Assembly: GCA_013141455.1 (NCBI GenBank)
Contig: JABFQW010000138.1
Location: 1 to 46,854 of the forward strand
Direction: 5' to 3'
Length of the DNA: 46,854 nucleotides
Origin: Bacteroidales bacterium
GTDB taxonomy: Bacteria > Bacteroidota > Bacteroidia > Bacteroidales > F082
Below are positions 9,020 through 17,593 of this stretch, piece by piece. A program made the translations under genes and the position numbers. Each line of letters starts with the position of its first letter. Positions within the stretch are counted from its first letter, which is position 1. Below the pieces are notes generated by a model, which ran no database searches, was not told where the DNA came from, and was given only the letters and a program-made list of their open reading frames with translations.

Positions 9020-10171
9020 TTATCTGTCCACCTCTCCAAGAACAATATCGATGCTTCCAAGTATGAGAATCAAATCGGCAAACATATACCCTTTCGATAT
9101 TTCGGGTATAACCGATAAATTCACAAAACTTGATCCCCTGGCCTTGATGCGCTCAGGTTTGTCGGTACCGTTGCTCACGATATAAAATCCCAGATCACCT
9201 TTTGGGTTTTCGGCACGCATATAAACTTCACCTTTGGGAGGTCTGATTCTTTTTGGAACAAGGGCCTTCACATCGCCTTCATCCGGCATCTGGGCCACGG
9301 CCTGTTCAATAATCCGGCACGATTGTTCCATTTCATATACCCTAACGATGTTTCTGTTCCAGCAATCGCCTACAACACCAACTTCACCTGTTCCGACCGG
9401 AATATCGAAATCGAACCGGTCATAAATTGAATAGGGTTCGTCTTTCCGTAAATCGTATTTCACACCTGAACCCCTGAGTACTGGCCCGCTGCATGCAAAA
9501 TTAATCGCAACATCCGGCATCAGAATTCCCACATTGGCCGATCGTTGGATAAATATTTTATTGTAAATCAACAAGTCCATGACCTCGGCATTCGTTTTAC
9601 GGACTTGTTTCACGATGTTCAAACAATCTTCCTTAAAACCGGGATAAACATCGGCTGCCAAACCACCTACCCTGAAATAGTTGTACAACAACCTTGCACC
9701 CGACATTTTCTCAAGAATCCATATAATGTATTCCCTGTCGCGGAAGAAGAAAAGGAAAGGGGTAAAAGCGCCTGCATCCAAACCAAAAGTGGCAACGGCA
9801 ATCTGGTGATTGGCTATCCTGTTCAGTTCGGCCATGATCACTCGGATATATTCCACTTTATCAGGCACTTTGATATCCATCAGTTTCTCTAATGCCATTA
9901 CATAAGGCCATTCATTATTCATGGCCGAAATATAATCGAGACGATCGATATAGGGAAGGACTTGTGGGTAAGTCATTTTCTCGCAATGCTTTTCGAAACA
10001 TCTGTGAAGATAACCGAGATGGGGAACTACTTCTGTAACTATCTCACCTTCAACCTCCACTTCGAGTCGCAACACACCATGGGTTGAAGGGTGTTGTGGC
10101 CCGACATTTATCCTCATTCTGTCGGATTCTAACTGGCTGTATTCCAGATCTAATCGTTTTTTATCACTCAT
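9020..10171 (-). CDS. nuoD: NADH-quinone oxidoreductase subunit D (49-kDa type)
   Basis: A 383-residue peripheral subunit related to the large subunit of [NiFe] hydrogenases; with NuoB it forms the quinone-binding pocket. Visible motifs include 'MRINVGPQHPSTHGVLRL' (the quinone-site HPSTHG loop), 'LGYLHRCFEKHCEKMTYPQVLPYIDRLDY' and the C-terminal 'YMFADLILILGSIDIVLGEVDR'. Length is near the usual 390-410. It is separate from nuoC (9-nt gap) and not a CD fusion. No nickel-binding cysteine pairs are present, as expected for complex I and unlike hydrogenases. Confidence 0.96.
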   Translation of the reverse strand: MSDKKRLDLEYSQLESDRMRINVGPQHPSTHGVLRLEVEVEGEIVTEVVPHLGYLHRCFEKHCEKMTYPQVLPYIDRLDYISAMNNEWPYVMALEKLMDIKVPDKVEYIRVIMAELNRIANHQIAVATFGLDAGAFTPFLFFFRDREYIIWILEKMSGARLLYNYFRVGGLAADVYPGFKEDCLNIVKQVRKTNAEVMDLLIYNKIFIQRSANVGILMPDVAINFACSGPVLRGSGVKYDLRKDEPYSIYDRFDFDIPVGTGEVGVVGDCWNRNIVRVYEMEQSCRIIEQAVAQMPDEGDVKALVPKRIRPPKGEVYMRAENPKGDLGFYIVSNGTDKPERIKARGSSFVNLSVIPEISKGYMFADLILILGSIDIVLGEVDR

Positions 10172-10180
10172 AAGTCGATT

Positions 10181-10657
10181 TTAATAAGATACCTTCATAC
10201 CATGATAATATTCAGGAGCTTCGTAATCTTTTCGTAAAGGATGACCCTCCCAATCGTAAGGGCATAAAATCCGGATCGGGTTATGATGTCCTTCGAACTG
10301 AACTCCAATCAGATCATACGCTTCTCGTTCGTGCCAATCGGCTGTCCGCCAGATCATTTCAACCGAAGGAACCTTCGGATCTGATTTGGGGACTATTACT
10401 TTCAGCACGATTTTATGCTTGAATACCATTGAATATAAATGATATACCACCCCAACATTTTCGGCAAAATCCATCCCGGTCAGACACATTAAATAATCAA
10501 AGACAAATTCATCCTTGTCTCGTAATGTGTGACATATATCGAACAGATTATCAGCACTGATAAGTATAAATGGATCGGTAGGCTGTTTGTTGTCAAATTC
10601 AATAACAGCATCACCAAATTCGGTTTTTAACTTATCGTATATTTCGTTTGGTAACAT
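10181..10657 (-). CDS. nuoC: NADH-quinone oxidoreductase subunit C (30-kDa type)
   Basis: A 158-residue peripheral subunit without cofactors that supports the NuoB/NuoD module. The family signature is clear: 'WRTADWHEREAYDLIGVQFEGH' followed by 'RILCPYDWEGHPLRKDY'. Length fits the short NuoC class (150-200). It sits between nuoB (25-nt gap) and nuoD (9-nt gap). Confidence 0.95.
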   Translation of the reverse strand: MLPNEIYDKLKTEFGDAVIEFDNKQPTDPFILISADNLFDICHTLRDKDEFVFDYLMCLTGMDFAENVGVVYHLYSMVFKHKIVLKVIVPKSDPKVPSVEMIWRTADWHEREAYDLIGVQFEGHHNPIRILCPYDWEGHPLRKDYEAPEYYHGMKVSY

Positions 10658-10682
10658 ATATTCTATATAATTATTGAATAAT

Positions 10683-11201
10683 TTAAACTTCGGATTCGAG
10701 TCTTTTCCTTTTGTTGAAAATTGCCTGATGGCTTATTTTTTTCTGGAGAAGTATCATCCCTTCCTCGAATGCTTCAGGCCTAGGCGGACAACCCGGGATA
10801 TACACATCAACAGGGATAATCCGATCCACACCTTTTAATACATGGTAGCCGTGTTCCCAGTAAGGACCACCGCAATTGGAGCATGAGCCAACCGAAATCA
10901 CGTATTTAGGTTCTGCCATTTGCTCATATAATATTTTTATTCTGTCGGCCATTTTAAAAGTCACAGTGCCTGTCACCATGATAAAATCGGCCTGACGGGG
11001 GCTTGTCCGTGGTATGGTTCCAAAACGCATGAAGTCGAAATGTGAGGCGTTCATGGCCATGAACTCGATGGCACAACAGGCCAAACCGAAATGCAGATAC
11101 CAGTCGGATTTGCTGCGTCCCCAATTCAGAATATCTTCAATTTTTCCTAGTATTATACCTCCCCCTTCATAGGGGTCATCTAACCTATCTAATAAACCCA
11201 T
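10683..11201 (-). CDS. nuoB: NADH-quinone oxidoreductase subunit B (cluster N2)
   Basis: A 172-residue subunit that holds the terminal [4Fe-4S] cluster N2, the electron donor to quinone. All four expected ligands can be placed: the tandem C42-C43 in '[13 protein letters not shown]', C107 in '[13 protein letters not shown]' and C138 in '[11 protein letters not shown]'. Length is typical. It begins 13 nt after nuoA. The intact cluster site indicates a working quinone-reducing module rather than a decayed operon. Confidence 0.97.
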   Translation of the reverse strand: MGLLDRLDDPYEGGGIILGKIEDILNWGRSKSDWYLHFGLACCAIEFMAMNASHFDFMRFGTIPRTSPRQADFIMVTGTVTFKMADRIKILYEQMAEPKYVISVGSCSNCGGPYWEHGYHVLKGVDRIIPVDVYIPGCPPRPEAFEEGMILLQKKISHQAIFNKRKRLESEV

Positions 11202-11214
11202 AATTTGTTTCTGA

Positions 11215-11628
11215 TTATTGTTTTTTCTTGCCTATAACCAAATCACTAAGTTTCGCGATATATGGTTTTGGTCGTTCCCAATCCAAATCACCTTTACCCC
11301 AAACATAAGCAAATCCGACTAAAAGTATTACAACAAAAATTATCATCTCAATAAAAGCAAACCATCCCAATCCTTTAAATACGATTGCCCAGGGAAGCAG
11401 GAATACAACCTCCACATCGAACAATAAAAAGATAAGGGCGATCACATAAAACCTCACGTTAAACCTAACCCAGGGCTCGCCGATCGGTATTTCGCCGCAT
11501 TCATAGGTTGAGTTCTTTATTGCGTTCGGATGGCTTGGGCGGATAAAATATGCAGCTACCAACGCAATGCCTACAAATACAAAACCGAGGATGAAGTAGA
11601 GCAGTATTATTCCAAATTCTGATATCAT
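11215..11628 (-). CDS. nuoA: NADH-quinone oxidoreductase subunit A
   Basis: A 137-residue membrane subunit with three predicted helices, the first gene of the operon. The loop '[43 protein letters not shown]' is the diagnostic NuoA segment, including the conserved cysteine in the TMH1-2 loop and the acidic residues of helix 2 (FDVE). A lysine-rich C-terminus follows. The 606-base region upstream, up to the divergent TonB receptor gene, holds its promoter; I could not find a convincing CAAAnnTA-type box for this strand. Confidence 0.95.
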   Translation of the reverse strand: MISEFGIILLYFILGFVFVGIALVAAYFIRPSHPNAIKNSTYECGEIPIGEPWVRFNVRFYVIALIFLLFDVEVVFLLPWAIVFKGLGWFAFIEMIIFVVILLVGFAYVWGKGDLDWERPKPYIAKLSDLVIGKKKQ

Positions 11629-12234
11629 AAGTTTTCCAAATTAAATATTCAGGCAGTTGCCGGATACATATTTACCTTGTTTGTTCAATTGCAAGAACCC
11701 CTCTTTGTTCTCTTGTAAAACTGTGTAAATTTAGATGAAAAATTCTTATAGTTTTTCACTTTTCGCTTCCAATTTCAAAATACAAATACCTATATAGTTA
11801 TTTATCAACAAAATACAAAGCTTATTTATAAAGAGACCATTTTATTTTCAGGCTTAATCAATTCTGTTCAATGTTTTCTTCACATTGGAAAGCAGTAATT
11901 CAAAGCGCGTATACATCTTTTTATCCTATTCTTTCGGTATCTTTTGCTGTTAATAGTTGAAGTAGTATCCGAGACGATCGTTTGATTATTCGGGTCTTCC
12001 TGTTTTAATTCAATAATTAATGCACTAAATTTGACTTAAGGGCAGTAATTTCTCAATTCAAAAAAAAAATGTACTACTGATTAACAAAACTTTAAATATG
12101 TTGTACTTTTGTTTATATACAATTTGAACCTATCATATGTTTCATTTTTTTCTGGCAGGGAATGGGTGAACAATTTTATTTCCCTGCAATCTGACAACGA
12201 CAGTATTGTTTTATAATCACAAGAAACAACCAAT
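11629..12234. other. Divergent intergenic region between nuoA and the TonB receptor gene
   Basis: This AT-rich 606-base stretch separates two divergent operons. I see no protein-coding frame of substance and no RNA gene. On the plus strand there are two boxes matching the Bacteroidota -7 consensus TAnnTTTG, TAAATTTG at 12026-12033 and TACTTTTG at 12104-12111, but neither has a clear TTTG at the right upstream distance. Confidence 0.6.
12104..12111 (+). promoter_or_regulatory. Candidate -7 box (TACTTTTG) for the TonB receptor operon
   Basis: The octamer matches TAnnTTTG, the -7 element of the Bacteroidota housekeeping sigma factor, and would give a leader of about 120 nt before the ATG at 12235. 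No good TTTG is found 19-21 bp upstream, so this is tentative. A second match at 12026-12033 is an alternative. Confidence 0.35.
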
Positions 12235-14289
12235 ATGAAAAAGTCTGTTACAATAATTTTATGTTTTATAGTAGGTTTATTTTCAACAGCTTATCCACAG
12301 GATTCGCTAAATTCAAGAGCGGTAGATAAACTCTTCGAATTAAGTCTTGATGATTTATTAAATGTTGTAATTACTCCTTCAAAACTGGCCCAATCGGTTA
12401 ATGATGTTACCCAGAAGGTTGATCTTATCAGCGCGAAAGAGATTGAAACTCTTGTTTCGGGAAACCGCAATATTTGCGAAACAATCTCACGACTTCCCGG
12501 TGCTTCGGTGAGTGTATTATCGCGAAACGATGCCAACTGGGGAACTTATGGCGGAATCGGGCCAAAATTCAGCACTTATATGCTTCAGGGATTACCGATA
12601 GATGCATTTATCGATCCAATGTCGCTCGACCTGAATGCCATTGACCACATCGAAGTGCAGCGCGGACCTGCATCTGTCATTTACCCGAATTATCTTTCGC
12701 AGGATTTCGCAGGCAGCCAGAGTCCGCTTGCGGGAACAGTGAACCTTATTTTAAAGGATAAAATAGAACAACAAAAAACTTCTTTCCAAACCTCATTGGG
12801 TTCATATAACACACTTAACAGCCAGGTTTATCATCAGGGATTGAAAAATCAGACAAATTATTTTTTCGGAGCAACCTACGAAATGTCTGACTATACAAAC
12901 TATGGCTCAGAAGGATCGTGGCTGAATATGAAAAAAGAACCGGAATATGAAAAAACGAAACTTTATTTCGGGCTGACAATCTTTATGGATAAACATGAAA
13001 AACAGAAACTCACCGTATTTTGTCAGGAGACTTTTCACAATGGAGATGCTGGACGCGTTTATAAGGGATTTAAAAATCAATATGGTACGATAAATGTTGG
13101 ATATGAAATTGAATTAAATGACCGGCTTAACCTGCAATCGCATCTTGGTGTACGCACTTACAATCGTTCGTGGCAGGAAAGTAATTTTGGAGTTATTGAC
13201 ACCCTGAAATCCAACAATGGTGTTGAGCAACTTATTGTACCCTTCGATATTTCTTTATCAATTTCACATAGTGAATCAAGCTCACTTATCGTTGGACTCG
13301 ATTATCAGCGGGCTAATTATTCAACATGGACCGATCCATTAAATGGCCATCATGATTACGGCAATATCTCCACTGCTTTGCAAGGCGGTGTTTATGTTCA
13401 GGAGGAATATCGGCCAATAACAGGTTTGACAATCCGCGGAGGGCTGAGGTACTCTTTCATTAATAATACAATTGTCTTGGAAAACTTCGGCAACCCTGAC
13501 AAAGACAAACTATTATGGGACAGGCTTTTATGGAGTGCCGGAGCAAAATATGCCTTCAACGACAACCTATCTGTTTATTTGAATCTGGGCAGCAGTTTTT
13601 CCACACCGGGTTTAAAATCAATTGGTGGTACGCTATCATTAAGCGATTTTGGATTACCTGGCCGAAACGGACAATTACCAAATCCTGACCTGAAACCCGA
13701 AAATGGAATCGGATCTGATGCCGGATTTGATTTCATAATGCCCGCAAAAATCAAAATTTGTATCCGTGGTTTTTATACCAAGCTCCAGAATGGTATCATC
13801 GATGTTGTTGTAAGTCAAAATCCTTCACAAACGCAATCCATCAATGCTGAATCAACCACCGGAGGAGCAGAGATTGAGGTATCACAAAGAGTAAATGATG
13901 TGGTATCCTGGTATGCCAATGGCACTTATCTGAAATCCAATGTCAATAATAAATTAAGTGCTGACCAAAATCAAGTTGAAATACCCTTTTCACCTGATTA
14001 TGTGTTCAATCTTGGAGGCACTATTTGTCTTCCTTTTGGGATGACGATTTCACCCTCGGTGAATCACAATGGCGGTTACTACGATGGGATATCAAAAACG
14101 AACCGTACAAAATATGTTCCGGGTTTGGTTATTAATAGCTATGTCTCTCAAAAAATTACAATAAATAAAGTTTCGGTACTGGAATGTTTTGCCCAATTAT
14201 ACAACCTTACCAACAATGATTATGATATGCCCTGGCAATTCAAAAATCCTGGCTTTTCGTGCATGATTGGCATTAAGGTTACTTTTTAA
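12235..14289 (+). CDS. TonB-dependent outer-membrane receptor
   Basis: A 684-residue protein with a signal peptide (residues 1-22, MKKSVTIILCF... ending AYPQ), a plug domain at roughly residues 55-175 and a C-terminal beta-barrel that ends in an aromatic residue ('IGIKVTF'). The N-terminus 'LFELSLDDLLNVVITPSK' resembles the segment found in TonB receptors that neighbour YfiR/DUF4154 genes in several phyla. It lacks the carboxypeptidase-like (CarboxypepD_reg) N-terminal domain and an adjacent SusD gene, so it is not a typical polysaccharide-utilisation SusC. It is 42 nt upstream of the YfiR-like gene, which points to a role as the outer-membrane partner of the signalling cluster rather than a bulk nutrient importer. 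The substrate is unknown. Confidence 0.85.
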   Translation: MKKSVTIILCFIVGLFSTAYPQDSLNSRAVDKLFELSLDDLLNVVITPSKLAQSVNDVTQKVDLISAKEIETLVSGNRNICETISRLPGASVSVLSRNDANWGTYGGIGPKFSTYMLQGLPIDAFIDPMSLDLNAIDHIEVQRGPASVIYPNYLSQDFAGSQSPLAGTVNLILKDKIEQQKTSFQTSLGSYNTLNSQVYHQGLKNQTNYFFGATYEMSDYTNYGSEGSWLNMKKEPEYEKTKLYFGLTIFMDKHEKQKLTVFCQETFHNGDAGRVYKGFKNQYGTINVGYEIELNDRLNLQSHLGVRTYNRSWQESNFGVIDTLKSNNGVEQLIVPFDISLSISHSESSSLIVGLDYQRANYSTWTDPLNGHHDYGNISTALQGGVYVQEEYRPITGLTIRGGLRYSFINNTIVLENFGNPDKDKLLWDRLLWSAGAKYAFNDNLSVYLNLGSSFSTPGLKSIGGTLSLSDFGLPGRNGQLPNPDLKPENGIGSDAGFDFIMPAKIKICIRGFYTKLQNGIIDVVVSQNPSQTQSINAESTTGGAEIEVSQRVNDVVSWYANGTYLKSNVNNKLSADQNQVEIPFSPDYVFNLGGTICLPFGMTISPSVNHNGGYYDGISKTNRTKYVPGLVINSYVSQKITINKVSVLECFAQLYNLTNNDYDMPWQFKNPGFSCMIGIKVTF

Positions 14290-14331
14290 AAATCATATTC
14301 ATTAACAAGCTGACAAATAAATTATTGACCA

Positions 14332-14913
14332 TTGACAACAAATTTCAACAATACACCCGTTCAACGCTACTCAAAAAGGCCCTATTTTATTGGATTGTTG
14401 TTTTTTACGGCAATCCTGTTTTTAAATTTTAAATTGCCCGCGCAATCAAACGAAAACATATTGAAGGCAGTGGCGTTGGAAAAAATTGCAATGTTTATTA
14501 CCTGGCCCGGAGAAACAGATGCAACGAAACAATCACAGGATTTTGTTATTGCAGTATTAGCTAATAAAAAGTTTGGGAATATACTTGAAGATGTGTATCG
14601 CGACAAGAAAATAAAGGATAAACCTGTATCGGTTATCCTGATCTCAAACATCGATGAACTTGCAACTTGTGATATCCTGTTTATTCCGTCAATAGAGACG
14701 AATGAGCTTCAGTATGTACTTGATGGTTTAAAAGGGAAACCAATCTTAACCATATCAGATAGCGAGGGATTTGCTGAATCGGGATGCTTTATAAATTTTT
14801 ATGAATTTGAAAACAAACTCCGTTTCGAAATTAATCAGAAAGAAATGCTAAACACAGGATTTAGCATTGATTCCAGGCTATTAAGAGTATCAAAAGTGAT
14901 TAATCCCCTATAA
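14332..14913 (+). CDS. YfiR-family (DUF4154) periplasmic signalling protein
   Basis: A 193-residue protein with an N-terminal hydrophobic signal (residues about 17-37) and a YfiR/DUF4154 domain. Family hallmarks are 'ALEKIAMFITWP' near residue 50, 'ILFIPS', 'GKPILTISDSEGF' and 'CFINFYEFENKLRFEIN', ending 'GFSIDSRLLRVSKVI'. In Pseudomonas aeruginosa, YfiR is a redox-sensitive periplasmic repressor of the membrane enzyme YfiN. Here only two cysteines remain in the mature region (C113, C152), so at most one disulfide is possible. The start is a TTG at 14332; no ATG gives a usable signal peptide, so the exact start is uncertain. The stop is one base before the ATG of the CHASE8 kinase, which argues for translational coupling and functional pairing. 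Confidence 0.85.
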   Translation: MTTNFNNTPVQRYSKRPYFIGLLFFTAILFLNFKLPAQSNENILKAVALEKIAMFITWPGETDATKQSQDFVIAVLANKKFGNILEDVYRDKKIKDKPVSVILISNIDELATCDILFIPSIETNELQYVLDGLKGKPILTISDSEGFAESGCFINFYEFENKLRFEINQKEMLNTGFSIDSRLLRVSKVINPL

Positions 14914-14914
14914 A

Positions 14915-17581
14915 ATGAACAAATTCAGAAATCAACCATTAAAGACCAAATTAGTGGTTATAATTATGTCGGCAAGCATTATTGCAATCGTTAGTGGTTT
15001 AGCTACTTACCTCGTTTTTGATATGATCAGTATTAAAAACGACATGAAAAAAAACGCCCTCCTCAATGCTGACCTGTTAGGACAATATTCTGTAGTTCCT
15101 TTACTATTTGATTATAAAGACGATGCCAAAGAAGTACTCGCAAAATTAAACACCATGCCGTCTGTTTCAGATGCCTGCATCTACGATAGTAATGGCGAAA
15201 TATTCTCGTATTATCATAAGGATCCTGATAAAAGCTTTAGTTTTCCGGAACCTAAAACCATTGAACCCAAATTCACCGGTGGTTACCTCCATGTTTACCA
15301 CAAAATCAATTTCGAAAATCGTGATTATGGAACACTGTATATAAGATTATCGGCCTCAGCCATTCAGGAAAAATTCGTCAGAAAGCTTTTTGTAATCATT
15401 ATCTTAATCATTGTTTTGATACTTCCTGTTTATTTAACCGCCATTCATCTTCAAAAAATAATATCGAAACCCATTTTGGAATTAGCTGAACGAACCAATA
15501 CAATATCTCATAACCAGGACTTTAGCTTACAACTTAAACCATACGGAAATGATGAAATCGGATTTCTGTACCAACAGTTCAATAATTTATTGTCCCAGAT
15601 TTTAAAGAGACAAATTGAAAGAGATAAGGCCGAAAAAGAAATTTCATTCCTTGCCGAAGTACTTAAAAATATTAACGAAAATGTTTGCATCACCGACCTT
15701 GAAGACAATATTATCTTTGTAAACCAATCGTTTCTGAAAACTTATGAATTCAGTGAAAAAGAATTGATCGGTCAGAATATCAGTATCGTCAGGTCGGCTG
15801 ATAATATTCCTAAGGTTGTTGACGAAATTTTACCGTTAACCATGAAAGGGGGATGGCAGGGTGAGCTGTTGAATAGAAAAAAAGACGGCAGTGTGTTTCC
15901 AGTCTGGCTTTTCACAACCATCATCCGCGACAAAACAAACCAGCCTTCAGCCTTTGTAGGCATTAGTACCGATATTACCGAACGGAAAAAGGCTGAAAAT
16001 GAATTAATCCAGCATCGCGATCATCTCGAAGAACTCGTCAAAACACGCACTGCCGAACTTGAGAATTTTTTCACTGTCGCACTCGATTTACTGTGCATCA
16101 CCGATACAAGCTGTCATTTCATTCGTGTGAACAAGGCATGGGATGATATTTTAGGATATTCGATATCTGACCTCGAGGGTCGTCATTTTCTTGATTTTGT
16201 TCACCCCGATGATGTTCAACTTACACTCGATTGCATGGGTACGTTGAACAACCAACATGCAATCCGCGAATTCACCATCAGATATCGTAAAAAAGACGGG
16301 AGTTACAGGTTCATCGAATGGCACAGTGTTCCGGTCGGAAATACTATTTATGCTGCAGCACGCGATATCACGGAACGGATCAAGGTTGAAGAAGCGCTTA
16401 AAAAGTCGAGACTTGAGGCCGATCAGGCAAATACTGCCAAAAGCGAATTTCTGTCACGTATGAGCCACGAGTTGCGCACACCCATGAACTCAATACTTGG
16501 TTTTGCACAACTCATGCAGATGGGGGAATTGACTGCCAGTCAGGCCAAAGGTATATCTCATATCATGCGAAGTGGCAAACATTTGCTCGATCTCATCAAT
16601 GAAGTACTTGATATTTCGCGCATCGAAGCCGGACGAATTTCACTCTCACTCGAACCGGTTCTGGTTGAAAATGTTGTTAAAGAAATCATTGATATTGTCA
16701 AACCGCTTGCACAAGAACGTAAAATTACCATCGGATATGAAAATTCAGGCACTTCCCGCATTTTTGTGAATTCAGACCATCAGCGACTAAAGCAAATATT
16801 GATTAACCTGATGAACAACGCCATTAAATACAATCATGAAGGTGGTAATGTAAAAATTAATATTTCAATGATTCAGCCTGATATTGAAGATATTACAAAC
16901 ATTAGAATAGCCATTACCGACACTGGTCATGGAATCGCATCGGAAGATTTACCAAAACTATTTAAACCTTTTGAACGAATAGGCGCAGATAAAACAACCA
17001 CAGAAGGAACAGGACTTGGGTTGGCTGTTGTTGAAAAACTTACCAATGTTTTGGGAGGTAAGATAGGTGTGGAAAGCGAGGTTGGTAAAGGAAGCACCTT
17101 CTGGATAGAAATGCCACAATGTGAAGGCCAAATAGAAAAAGTGATGAAAAGTGGTGAAATTGATGATAACCTAATTCAGGTACACGATAAAAAAGGAACC
17201 ATACTTTATATTGAGGATAACACTTCAAATATCGAACTGATCGAGCAGATACTTGAGGCTCAGCGATCAAATATCAGGCTGATTACGAATATGACCGGAC
17301 AACAAACCGTTGGTCTTGCCTTAGAGTATAAACCCGATCTCATTTTACTCGATCTGAATCTGCCTGATATGCATGGCAGCGAAGTACTTGAAAACCTCAG
17401 GGCTAACCTTAAAACAAACAAAATACCTGTGGTAGTAATCAGTGCCGATGCCATGCCAAAGCAGTTGGACAAATTGTTAAAGTCAGGTGCAAAGAATTAT
17501 ATTACAAAGCCGATACAAATTGCTGAATTCCTGAAAATTGTTGATGAATTTATTCCCGATGAGGAAAACAAAAAATCATAA
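14915..17581 (+). CDS. Hybrid histidine kinase with CHASE8 periplasmic sensor, HAMP, two PAS domains and REC
   Basis: An 888-residue membrane kinase. Order: TM1 (about 12-35), periplasmic domain (about 38-150) resembling CHASE8, the YfiN sensor domain ('LLGQYSVVPLLFDYKDDAKE', 'MPSVSDACIYDSNGEIFSYY'), TM2 (about 157-178), HAMP (to about 230), PAS-PAC (about 245-365), second PAS (about 382-490), HisKA with phospho-acceptor H518 in 'FLSRMSHELRTPMNSIL', HATPase_c with 'DTGHGIA' and 'GTGLGLAVVEKL', and a receiver with D813 ('LILLDLNLPD'). In YfiN the CHASE8 domain is followed by a diguanylate cyclase; here it is followed by a kinase. Immediately preceded by the yfiR-like gene and followed 12 nt later by a second kinase. 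Probable role: convert a YfiR-controlled periplasmic signal into a phosphorelay. The domain calls are strong; the functional pairing is inferred. Confidence 0.9.
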   Translation: MNKFRNQPLKTKLVVIIMSASIIAIVSGLATYLVFDMISIKNDMKKNALLNADLLGQYSVVPLLFDYKDDAKEVLAKLNTMPSVSDACIYDSNGEIFSYYHKDPDKSFSFPEPKTIEPKFTGGYLHVYHKINFENRDYGTLYIRLSASAIQEKFVRKLFVIIILIIVLILPVYLTAIHLQKIISKPILELAERTNTISHNQDFSLQLKPYGNDEIGFLYQQFNNLLSQILKRQIERDKAEKEISFLAEVLKNINENVCITDLEDNIIFVNQSFLKTYEFSEKELIGQNISIVRSADNIPKVVDEILPLTMKGGWQGELLNRKKDGSVFPVWLFTTIIRDKTNQPSAFVGISTDITERKKAENELIQHRDHLEELVKTRTAELENFFTVALDLLCITDTSCHFIRVNKAWDDILGYSISDLEGRHFLDFVHPDDVQLTLDCMGTLNNQHAIREFTIRYRKKDGSYRFIEWHSVPVGNTIYAAARDITERIKVEEALKKSRLEADQANTAKSEFLSRMSHELRTPMNSILGFAQLMQMGELTASQAKGISHIMRSGKHLLDLINEVLDISRIEAGRISLSLEPVLVENVVKEIIDIVKPLAQERKITIGYENSGTSRIFVNSDHQRLKQILINLMNNAIKYNHEGGNVKINISMIQPDIEDITNIRIAITDTGHGIASEDLPKLFKPFERIGADKTTTEGTGLGLAVVEKLTNVLGGKIGVESEVGKGSTFWIEMPQCEGQIEKVMKSGEIDDNLIQVHDKKGTILYIEDNTSNIELIEQILEAQRSNIRLITNMTGQQTVGLALEYKPDLILLDLNLPDMHGSEVLENLRANLKTNKIPVVVISADAMPKQLDKLLKSGAKNYITKPIQIAEFLKIVDEFIPDEENKKS

Positions 17582-17593
17582 AAAACAAAAAAA

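Noticed and set aside
12026-12033. TAAATTTG as the main promoter of the TonB receptor cluster
   Set aside because: It matches the -7 box but has no TTTG at the expected upstream distance and would give a leader of about 200 nt; it is kept only as an alternative.
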